Part shown: positions 1 to 5,661 of the stretch, in pieces
Layout: every line of letters begins with the position of its first letter
Position numbering within the stretch: position 1 is the first letter of the stretch
Source of the DNA: an uncultured Caulobacterales bacterium
GTDB taxonomy: Bacteria > Pseudomonadota > Alphaproteobacteria > Caulobacterales > Maricaulaceae
Assembly: GCA_937981945.1 (NCBI GenBank)
Contig: CALJNJ010000225.1
Span: forward strand, 1 to 5,661
DNA length: 5,661 bases
Reading direction: 5' to 3'
Made by a program: the position numbers and the translations under genes
Notes under the pieces: model-generated
What the model was told of the DNA's origin: nothing
The model's input: only the letters and a program-made list of their open reading frames with translations
Database searches by the model: none

Positions 1-584
1 GACTGGGTCACATAGAAAATATAGTTTTCGATATCTTTGACATCCACATCAACCCAGCCGGCGATCGGCGAATTGGTCGGCAAAGATGTATTGCCCATAA
101 GCGCGCCGATATCCTCGTGACTGACTGCGTTGGCGATCATGGCCAAATCGCCTTTGACCGGCGTTATACCCGCCGCTTCAATGGCGTCCGTGTCCATATA
201 GGCGGCGTAGAAATCACCGATCTTTTGTTCTTCCGTGCCGAGCGCTGCGCCTTTGGCAGCGGCGGCTTCGATGATGGCGCGAACATTATCATTGGAACGA
301 TCGCCCAAGACTGAAAACGCGCCGTAATTGGATTTGTCCGCCGGGATCTCCGTATTGGCAAGCCATGTACCGTTGACAAATTCAAAGAAATTATCACCGG
401 GACGCACAGCCCCGTCCATGTCCGCCAGCGCCACTCCAAAACTGCCCAGTTCGGGCGTGGTTTTCTTGACGACTTTCGAAATTTCGGATTTGACCTTGCC
501 GTCTTGGTCGACGCTCTCACCGCCCTTACAAGCGGCCAGGCTTAAGACCAAAAGACTTGGTACGATTAAATGTCTGAGTTTCAT
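1..584 (-). CDS. M13 family (neprilysin/PepO-like) zinc metallopeptidase lipoprotein, N-terminal part
   Basis: This open frame runs off the left edge; 194 codons are visible, without frameshift. It starts MKLRHLIVPS, and its ATG at 582-584 follows an AGGGAG ribosome site by 6 bases. Residues 5-18 are hydrophobic and end in the lipobox LAAC with Cys19, so a signal peptidase II lipoprotein is predicted. A polar linker follows. Residues 61-107 match the conserved start of the M13 N-terminal domain: RPGDNFFEFVNGTW, then the EIPADKSNYGAF and DRSNDNVR segments. The stretch near 178-194 (VDVDVKD...YIFYVTQ) fits the family region just before the usual GLGLP motif. The zinc ligands (HExxH, ExxxD) lie in the C-terminal half and are outside the window, so activity cannot be judged. 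Family members are usually about 650-700 residues and cut peptides of limited size. It follows the permease gene by 26 bases and is probably co-transcribed with it. Family assignment is strong; the physiological substrate is unknown. Confidence 0.9.
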   Translation of the reverse strand, partial: MKLRHLIVPSLLVLSLAACKGGESVDQDGKVKSEISKVVKKTTPELGSFGVALADMDGAVRPGDNFFEFVNGTWLANTEIPADKSNYGAFSVLGDRSNDNVRAIIEAAAAKGAALGTEEQKIGDFYAAYMDTDAIEAAGITPVKGDLAMIANAVSHEDIGALMGNTSLPTNSPIAGWVDVDVKDIENYIFYVTQ

Positions 585-590
585 TTTTAG

Positions 591-596
591 CTCCCT
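591..596 (-). promoter_or_regulatory. Ribosome binding site of the M13 peptidase gene
   Basis: Read on the minus strand this is AGGGAG, 6 bases before the ATG at 582-584. It lies in the 26-base gap after the permease stop codon (TAA, 611-613). It fixes the start just ahead of the lipoprotein signal sequence. The gap contains no hairpin or T-run that would act as a terminator. Confidence 0.75.
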
Positions 597-610
597 ATAA
601 AAATCTCAAA

Positions 611-3600
611 TTATTCAGCCGGTAAGGGCCGGGCATGTTCGGGCACGGCCGGCTCAGGTCCGAAATCTCCCAATACAACTGCTACGTCAGGATCATAGGT
701 GGACCCGAGCTTTGGTTGGCGCTCACCGGTGAACAGCCATTTCGCCGTTCTGCCGATGTCAACACCGATACCGTACAATGCGGGCACCAACATTAACGTT
801 AAGAAAAAGTCGAACAGGACGCCAAAAGCCAAGGCGACGACCATGGGCTTAAGAAATTCCGCCTGGGTCGAGGTCTCAAACAGAATGGGCATAATGCCGA
901 CAAAGGTCGTGACCGATGTTAACAGGATCGGTCTGAATCGCGCGACACAAGCATCAAGCATGGCTTGGTAGGCGCCGACACCCTGCGCTCGTAATCGGTT
1001 GACATAATCGATCAAAACCAAATTATCATTGATGGCAACGCCGGACGCGGCAAAAAATCCAAAGATTGATAATAGTCCAAACGGAACACCCGTCACCATA
1101 TTTCCGAAAATCATCCCGACCAAAGCAAATGGAATAGCCACCATAATTAGAAGAGGTTGCGCATATGATTTAAACGCAATGGCGAGCAGCACATACATTA
1201 GCGCCAAAATGACAACCAAAGATATTTGAAGCTCTTGGAAGAATGTCTTTTGCTCCAAATCATCGCCGGCCAAAATACGGGTGACCCTTGGATGTTGCCT
1301 TTCCCACTCAGGGAAGAACTCGGTTTCCAATTCTTTTTTGATTTCAGCGACTTCTTGTTGACTGCCGCGCGCTGCAGCGCCGACATATTCAACCCTTTGG
1401 CGGTCTTGGCGTCTGATACGGCTGACACCTTCAGCGAAACTGACTTCTGCAACTGAATAAAGCGGAACCTCCACACCGGCAGCGGTTCGAATTCGGAGAT
1501 TATTCAGGCTATCGACGGATTCCCGTGCGGCCTCAGGATATCGTACCATCACTCTTACGTCTTCACCATTTCGCGGCAGTCGTTGAACTTCACGGCCGTA
1601 AATAGCTTCCCTGACCTGACGCGTAACTCCCGACAAGGTAAGGCCAAGGCTTTCGGCGTCAGGTTTTAGCTTAAACTGCATTTCCTGTGCCGACGATTCC
1701 AAACTGTCCCATGTTCGTGAAATCTTGCTGTAACTTTCAAGTTCCGCCTTCAGATCCAGGGCGGCCCGATTCAAATCTTCCGGATAAGCGGACGCCACCC
1801 CGTAATAAATCCCGTTGCCGCCGCCGCCGGGACCGGCGCTAAAGCCAAAGTTTACGCGGTAAGCATCCGGCACGGGGCCTAAATATTCTTCCAGCTTGTC
1901 TGAAATATCTTTGGTCGCCACATTCCCGCGCTCATCCGCCGGGTTTAGAGAGAAAAAAGCTTGAACTGCGCGGCGATCGGTAAAAGCGCCGCCGGCCGGA
2001 ATAAGATCACCCTCAACGCCAAAATCCTCTTGGCTTCCGCCGTTCAAAGCATCGACGGCATCTTCGAGCTGCTCTCTGACCTGATCGCGGCGTTCGAAAG
2101 TTGTCCCTTCCGGGAAGCGGATATTGACCATGATCATGTCCATTTCGGGACTTGGCATAATGGCGCGCGGCGCGACGCCGGACACTAACATTCCCATGGT
2201 GAAAATGAGCAAGCCGACAAATGTCGCAAGGGTCAAATATCGCAGGCGGATCAACATGGCGACAAATGGGCGGAACACATTTTTAGCAAATGTGATAATT
2301 GAGTCTGCAATTCGTTTTTGGAAACGGGCAAGACGCCCCATTTCGGTTCTGTGTTTCAAATGGCGAAGGTGAGCCGGCAAAATGAAGAATGCTTCGATGA
2401 GCGAAAATGTGAGAACGGCAATCACAACGAGACTGATCGGTTCCAAAAACTGACCGTTTGCCCCCGATAAAAACAGGATCGGCAAAAACATCATAATGGT
2501 CGTAATAACCGCAAAGAAGACCGGCTTGACCACTAAATTTGCGCCCCCAATAGCGGCAGGTTCACCCTCAACACCATTTTCAACGTGGAAGTAAACCGCT
2601 TCACCCACAACGATGGCGTCATCCACCACAATGCCGATCACCAACAGAAAGGCAAAGAGAGACATCATGTTCAAGGTTACACCAATAATAGGGGCCACGG
2701 CCAAGGCGCCCATAAACGCCGCGCCGATACCGATGGTCACCCAAAGCGCAACGGCAGGGCGCAAAAACAATGTCAGCATAATCAGGACCAAACCCATGCC
2801 TGTCAGAGCGTTCCAGGAAATAAGCTTCATGCGGCTGTCAAACATACCTGACATATCGGCCCAAATATCAAATTCAATTCCGGGCGGCAGGTTTTGGTTA
2901 AGTTCTTTTTCAAACTCGCGAATAGCCACACCTGAATCCGTAATGTTCATTTTCTCAGGCGCTATTACCTGAAAAACGGCGGCATCTTTTCGGTTATAGG
3001 TGGCTTTAAACTTTTCCGTTTCAAATCCGTCGATAACATTGGCAATGTCTTTGACCCTTATGGCGGCCCCCGACGCGGTTTGCTTCACGATAATATTATC
3101 GAATTGCTCTTTGCTGTTGGCCAATGACCGTGCCCGCAGCTGAATATTGCCGCCGGTCGTCTCAATGGTCCCTGCGGACAAATTGACCGACGATCCCGAT
3201 ATGGCTTGGGAAACTTGGTTAAACGTCAGATCAAATTGTTGAAGGGCACTTTCCGATATTTCAATGGTAACTTGTTCCGGAACTTTACTGATATAATTAG
3301 TCAGCTGAAGCCCCGTCAGCTCGGTCAGTTCAAATCGTAAATCATTGGCCATACGCTGAAGGGCTAATCTGTCCACATCACCATAAAGCGCCAAATACAT
3401 AATATCCATTTGTAACCGAGAGCGAAAAACTTCCGGACGAAATGAGTCGGGCGGCAGGTTTCGAATGGTGTCAACCCTCGCCTTTATTTCATCAATCATT
3501 TTGTCGAAGTCGACATTTAATTTGGTCGAAACCGTAACATTGCCGCCGCCTTCAAAGGCCGTCGCCTCAACTTTGTCGATTCCGTCAAGACCGTCTACCG

Positions 3601-3811
3601 CCTCTTCGATGCGGACGATTAATTGCTCTTCAACATCCCGCGGGGAAGCGCCCGGCCAAGAGACAGAAATCGTCACACCATTAAAATCTGCCTGCGGAAA
3701 CAATTCCCGGTCCATACTGTTATAACCGAAAATACCCGCCACGATCATAATGAACATGAGCAGGTTAGCGGCAACGGGGTTTCTGACAAACCAACTGATA
3801 ATCGATTTCAT
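611..3811 (-). CDS. RND family efflux permease (AcrB/HAE-type inner-membrane proton antiporter)
   Basis: This complete 1066-residue protein is the normal length for a hydrophobe/amphiphile-efflux RND pump. It shows the duplicated RND plan. TM1 is at about 12-30, followed by a large periplasmic loop (about 31-330) containing FPQADFNGVTISVSWPGASP and the VEEQLIVRIEEAV segment. TM2-TM6 lie at about 332-480, a cytoplasmic amphipathic helix near 493-512 and TM7 at about 526-547. A second periplasmic loop (about 550-855) precedes TM8-TM12 at about 860-1012. TM4 carries the proton-relay pair Asp397-Asp398 (GIVVDDAIVVGE), equivalent to AcrB D407/D408. In TM10 the AcrB Lys940 position is Asn928, followed by Asp929 (GVAINDNLVLIDYVNRL). 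This xND pattern is familiar from a broad, little-studied RND subgroup. The tail (about 1020-1066) is acidic and proline-rich. By family knowledge it works as a trimer and passes substrate to the adaptor and channel encoded just upstream. The start is fixed by an AGGA site overlapping the adaptor stop. Substrate is unknown: drugs, lipids, detergents or a metabolite are all possible. Confidence 0.96.
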   Translation of the reverse strand: MKSIISWFVRNPVAANLLMFIMIVAGIFGYNSMDRELFPQADFNGVTISVSWPGASPRDVEEQLIVRIEEAVDGLDGIDKVEATAFEGGGNVTVSTKLNVDFDKMIDEIKARVDTIRNLPPDSFRPEVFRSRLQMDIMYLALYGDVDRLALQRMANDLRFELTELTGLQLTNYISKVPEQVTIEISESALQQFDLTFNQVSQAISGSSVNLSAGTIETTGGNIQLRARSLANSKEQFDNIIVKQTASGAAIRVKDIANVIDGFETEKFKATYNRKDAAVFQVIAPEKMNITDSGVAIREFEKELNQNLPPGIEFDIWADMSGMFDSRMKLISWNALTGMGLVLIMLTLFLRPAVALWVTIGIGAAFMGALAVAPIIGVTLNMMSLFAFLLVIGIVVDDAIVVGEAVYFHVENGVEGEPAAIGGANLVVKPVFFAVITTIMMFLPILFLSGANGQFLEPISLVVIAVLTFSLIEAFFILPAHLRHLKHRTEMGRLARFQKRIADSIITFAKNVFRPFVAMLIRLRYLTLATFVGLLIFTMGMLVSGVAPRAIMPSPEMDMIMVNIRFPEGTTFERRDQVREQLEDAVDALNGGSQEDFGVEGDLIPAGGAFTDRRAVQAFFSLNPADERGNVATKDISDKLEEYLGPVPDAYRVNFGFSAGPGGGGNGIYYGVASAYPEDLNRAALDLKAELESYSKISRTWDSLESSAQEMQFKLKPDAESLGLTLSGVTRQVREAIYGREVQRLPRNGEDVRVMVRYPEAARESVDSLNNLRIRTAAGVEVPLYSVAEVSFAEGVSRIRRQDRQRVEYVGAAARGSQQEVAEIKKELETEFFPEWERQHPRVTRILAGDDLEQKTFFQELQISLVVILALMYVLLAIAFKSYAQPLLIMVAIPFALVGMIFGNMVTGVPFGLLSIFGFFAASGVAINDNLVLIDYVNRLRAQGVGAYQAMLDACVARFRPILLTSVTTFVGIMPILFETSTQAEFLKPMVVALAFGVLFDFFLTLMLVPALYGIGVDIGRTAKWLFTGERQPKLGSTYDPDVAVVLGDFGPEPAVPEHARPLPAE

Positions 3812-3818
3812 AATTTAG

Positions 3819-3822
3819 TCCT
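3819..3822 (-). promoter_or_regulatory. Ribosome binding site of the RND permease, overlapping the adaptor stop codon
   Basis: On the minus strand the junction reads GAG TAG GACTAAATT ATG. The AGGA at 3819-3822 shares two bases with the adaptor's TAG stop (3821-3823) and sits 7 bases before the permease ATG (3809-3811). With only 9 bases between the two genes, translational coupling of adaptor and permease is likely; this is an inference from the spacing. Confidence 0.75.
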
Positions 3823-5197
3823 ACTCGTCACCCGAGCTTTGCTTTTCGCCGCTTCCGTTTCGGCGTTTTTTCTTGTCGTCTTTATTTTCGGCATCTTTAT
3901 CCGAGTCTTTATCGGCAGCACCTTCTTCTGAATTTTTCATCCAGTCAGGTTTAGGCGGATCGACCAAAACATTGCTCGGATCATTGATATCAATAGCCTT
4001 CAGAGTCATGGTAACGCGGGAACGTTCCATGGGCGACAATACAACCAACTCGCCGGCTTCTACGCCGCTGCGCAAAACAGCCCGCGTTGGCGAGGTATCA
4101 ATCACATCAGCATTGCGAATCTCAGCCTTACCTTTGTCATCAACCACATAAACCAAATCATCAGGGCGCAGACCGTCACGGGGGATAATGATGACGTTTT
4201 CATATTTCTTCCCGATCAGTTCAGCGCCGACAAACAGGCCCGGCGCTAAGGGCATGCCTTGGTTCGACAGACCTTTGCCATAAGGGTCAACCACTTCGGC
4301 AATCGCCGTCATGGTTCGGGTCTGGGTGTCAAAACTACTATCCGTTCGCATAATGCGGCCGGTCCAAATTTGGTTTTTCCCGGCAACGACGGCTGAAAGC
4401 TTAACCTCCGGAGCTTCGGCTCTGCTCTTTGCAACAAACGCAATCGGCAGATCAAGCTTGGACAAATCACTATCCGTCAGCGCCAAACGAACTTCGAAGA
4501 TATCCGTTGAAAAAATTCGGCCAAGCCGCGCACCCGGGCCTACGAATTGGCCCAAATCTGATGATTTCGCCTTAACACGGCCGTTAAACGGCGACCGAAC
4601 ATAAGTTCGTTTCAACTGCAAATTGGCGGCTTCGAGCTCCGCCTTTGCGGCCATAAGCGCGGCTTCTGCTTGCTGTCGCTGCGGCCGGCGCAGGGCCAAA
4701 GCTGTGGGTTCACCGGTTCCCAATTCTTCAAAATCACGTCGGGCTATTTCTCCTTCGGCGATTTCCCGTGCCAAAGCCTGTTCCGCTTGGGCGACGCCTG
4801 ACTCGGCCCGAATAACGGAAATTTTGTAATCGGAATCATCAATGCGGATGAGCGTTTCGCCCTTTTTAATAATGCCCCCCTCAATGAAATTCGGCGATAC
4901 ATAGACAATCTTGCCCCCGACTTCGGGGACCAAATCAATCTCAGTTCGCGCGCGCGCTTCACCTTGGGCCGCGACACTCAAATTAATGTTATCGGCCACG
5001 GCATAATCCGCCATAACCGCCAAAGTGTTAAACGGTCGTTTTCGTTCTTTTGGTTTTTCATTGGCTTTTATGGTCAACAGGGTCGCCGCAGCAAATCCGC
5101 CTATGATCAACACAAACAAAAACAGCAAGATGAAAAATCTCGCTGTTCCGCCGCGGGATTTTACAACGCCCTGCTGCGCTCTAATTTTATTATTCAT
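3821..5197 (-). CDS. RND efflux periplasmic adaptor subunit (HlyD/AcrA membrane fusion protein)
   Basis: This complete 458-residue protein would span the periplasm, linking the permease to the outer-membrane channel. A short cytoplasmic N-terminus with Arg/Lys (1-20) precedes one membrane segment at about 21-43 (FFILLFLFVLIIGGFAAATLL). No lipobox cysteine is present, so it is anchored by an uncleaved helix. The barrel-sandwich (lipoyl-like) halves are at about 80-128, with PEVGGKIVYV and GGIIKKGETLIRID, and at about 197-228, with RSPFNGRVKAKSSDLGQFV. Between them is an alpha-helical hairpin (about 129-198) turning near GTGEPTAL (160-167). A beta-barrel (about 230-330, including TGRIMRTDSSFDTQTRTM) and a membrane-proximal domain (about 335-400) follow. 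The last 40 or so residues form a highly charged Asp/Lys/Glu tail with no fold signature. The hairpin sequence is of the type usually paired with the xND RND permease group, matching the next gene. The ATG at 5195-5197 is chosen because the membrane helix follows and an AAGGA lies upstream. Confidence 0.95.
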   Translation of the reverse strand: MNNKIRAQQGVVKSRGGTARFFILLFLFVLIIGGFAAATLLTIKANEKPKERKRPFNTLAVMADYAVADNINLSVAAQGEARARTEIDLVPEVGGKIVYVSPNFIEGGIIKKGETLIRIDDSDYKISVIRAESGVAQAEQALAREIAEGEIARRDFEELGTGEPTALALRRPQRQQAEAALMAAKAELEAANLQLKRTYVRSPFNGRVKAKSSDLGQFVGPGARLGRIFSTDIFEVRLALTDSDLSKLDLPIAFVAKSRAEAPEVKLSAVVAGKNQIWTGRIMRTDSSFDTQTRTMTAIAEVVDPYGKGLSNQGMPLAPGLFVGAELIGKKYENVIIIPRDGLRPDDLVYVVDDKGKAEIRNADVIDTSPTRAVLRSGVEAGELVVLSPMERSRVTMTLKAIDINDPSNVLVDPPKPDWMKNSEEGAADKDSDKDAENKDDKKKRRNGSGEKQSSGDE

Positions 5198-5208
5198 GTG
5201 TTAGTCCA

Positions 5209-5213
5209 TCCTT
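5209..5213 (-). promoter_or_regulatory. Ribosome binding site of the adaptor gene
   Basis: AAGGA on the minus strand lies 11 bases before the ATG at 5195-5197, which is somewhat longer than ideal. A weaker GGA lies 8 bases before the ATG. An ATG in between (ATG GAC TAA) stops after two codons and cannot be the start. Confidence 0.55.
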
Positions 5214-5214
5214 C

Positions 5215-5226
5215 GGGGCGTCCCCC
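5215..5226 (-). other. Short GC-rich inverted repeat in the channel-adaptor gap
   Basis: The transcript reads GGGGGACGCCCC here, able to form a 4-bp G-C stem with a 3- or 4-base loop directly before the adaptor's AAGGA. It is too short, and lacks a following U-run, for an intrinsic terminator. It may slightly modulate adaptor translation or be chance; no role is shown. Confidence 0.25.
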
Positions 5227-5232
5227 ACTAAA

Positions 5233-5661
5233 CTATAATCCTATTGTTTCGTCCCCATAAATGCCGCCGCCCAAGGCAACATGTAATCGGACGCGATTGG
5301 TCAGTCTTTCTGTTCGCGCGCTGATCAGCTGGCTTTCCGCAGAAATTCGCCGCGACTGCGCATCGAGTAATTGTAATATGGTCGCCAAGCCTTCGGCATA
5401 GCGCCGCTCCAAACGCTCTTCGGCTTTCAGGGCCTCATCCAATGAAACTCTGAGAGCTGCCTCACGCTCTGCTAAACGGGCTTCGGCGTCAAGAGCATTT
5501 TCAACTTCCAGATAGGCATCCAATACGGTGCCGGCATAGCTTTCGGCCTCGCGGCGCAGTACGGCTTCTTGGCGGTCGACCTGCGCGTTCAGCGCGCCGC
5601 CGTTAAAAATCGGTTGGGTTAAATTACCGACCAAATTGGCCACCAGGGAATCCAAATCAAA
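5233..5661 (-). CDS. TolC/NodT-type outer-membrane efflux channel protein, C-terminal part
   Basis: The last 142 residues are visible; the gene continues beyond the right edge. The frame stays open to the edge (Phe-Asp before a TTG codon at 5653-5655), so that TTG is not a real start. The visible part corresponds to the end of the second outer-membrane-efflux repeat. The motif TQPIFNGG (visible residues 15-22) opens the conserved block, followed by a long helix with AYLEVENALDAE (49-60). A second helix carries RYAEGLATILQLLDAQ (87-102) and the closing QLISARTERLTNRVRLHVALGG (111-132). These are hallmarks of the RND/NodT-type channel lipoproteins, though the signal sequence is not in view. The product would form the trimeric exit duct joined to the adaptor. 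It lies 35 bases upstream of the adaptor on the same strand, giving the order channel-adaptor-permease. Full NodT-like proteins are about 450-500 residues, so roughly 30% is seen. Confidence 0.92.
   Translation of the reverse strand, partial: FDLDSLVANLVGNLTQPIFNGGALNAQVDRQEAVLRREAESYAGTVLDAYLEVENALDAEARLAEREAALRVSLDEALKAEERLERRYAEGLATILQLLDAQSRRISAESQLISARTERLTNRVRLHVALGGGIYGDETIGL

Noticed and set aside
164..520. 118-codon minus-strand open frame
   Set aside because: It lies inside the M13 peptidase gene in another frame. The gene's own frame (1-584) has a lipoprotein signal, a ribosome site and clear M13 motifs, whereas this one has no recognisable fold or motif.
585..610. Possible terminator between the permease and the M13 gene
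   Set aside because: The 26 bases are A/T-rich but contain no inverted repeat, so no intrinsic terminator can be supported.
1814..1832. GCC/GCG-rich microrepeat
   Set aside because: It encodes the glycine-rich loop of the permease and is too short to be a separate repeat element.
2613..2972. 119-codon plus-strand open frame opposite the permease
   Set aside because: It is antisense to the conserved TM2-TM4 region of the permease. Its product shows no family motif, and its composition follows from the complementary strand.
3623..3931. Plus-strand open frame with a hydrophobic C-terminus spanning the adaptor-permease junction
   Set aside because: The hydrophobic end (FFLVVFIFGIFIRVFIG) is the antisense of the adaptor's Lys/Asp/Glu-rich tail, whose codons read as Phe/Val/Leu on the other strand. 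This is a shadow.
4948..4957. CG dinucleotide run (cgcgcgcgc)
   Set aside because: It encodes Ala-Arg-Ala-Arg in the adaptor (ARART at 81-85) and is a coding coincidence.
4964..5260. 98-codon plus-strand open frame covering the adaptor start and the gap
   Set aside because: It runs antisense to the adaptor's start and membrane helix and has no plausible motif.
5653..5655. TTG as a start codon for a 140-residue protein
   Set aside because: The frame is open to the window edge and the product begins mid-domain of a TolC/NodT-type protein, so the gene is cut by the edge rather than starting here.

Overview
The window is one contiguous stretch of four genes, all read on the minus strand. It looks like the interior and 3' part of an efflux-pump operon from a Gram-negative bacterium. 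In transcription order (right to left) it holds: the C-terminal end of a TolC/NodT-type outer-membrane channel protein (cut by the right edge), a complete HlyD/AcrA-type periplasmic adaptor, a complete RND inner-membrane permease of 1066 residues, and the N-terminal 194 residues of an M13 (neprilysin/PepO-like) metallopeptidase lipoprotein (cut by the left edge).

The organism is certainly diderm, since a tripartite pump and a lipobox are both present. Base composition is near 50% GC by eye. The style of the proteins and the M13 lipoprotein fit Proteobacteria, perhaps a marine alphaproteobacterium such as the Hyphomonadales/Maricaulales; that last step is only an impression from protein style, not a demonstrated assignment.

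Layout: 5233-5661 is the channel protein; 5198-5232 is a 35-base gap with the adaptor's Shine-Dalgarno and a short GC-rich inverted repeat; 3821-5197 is the adaptor; 3812-3820 is a 9-base gap, with the permease's Shine-Dalgarno overlapping the adaptor stop codon; 611-3811 is the permease; 585-610 is a 26-base gap with a good Shine-Dalgarno; 1-584 is the M13 peptidase. No terminator-like hairpin and no convincing promoter lies between any two genes, so a single transcript starting beyond the right edge is the simplest reading. No gap without a gene exceeds 35 bases.

Working model: the permease uses the proton gradient to drive substrates from the periplasm or inner membrane, through the adaptor, into the outer-membrane channel. 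The permease belongs to the large, poorly characterised RND group whose TM10 reads 'xND' where AcrB has its essential lysine, and the adaptor sequence is of the type usually paired with that group. The substrate cannot be read from the sequence. The M13 peptidase is probably a periplasm-facing lipoprotein; its adjacency suggests co-expression but does not prove a shared function. I see no RNA gene, mobile element, CRISPR array or clearly new system here.
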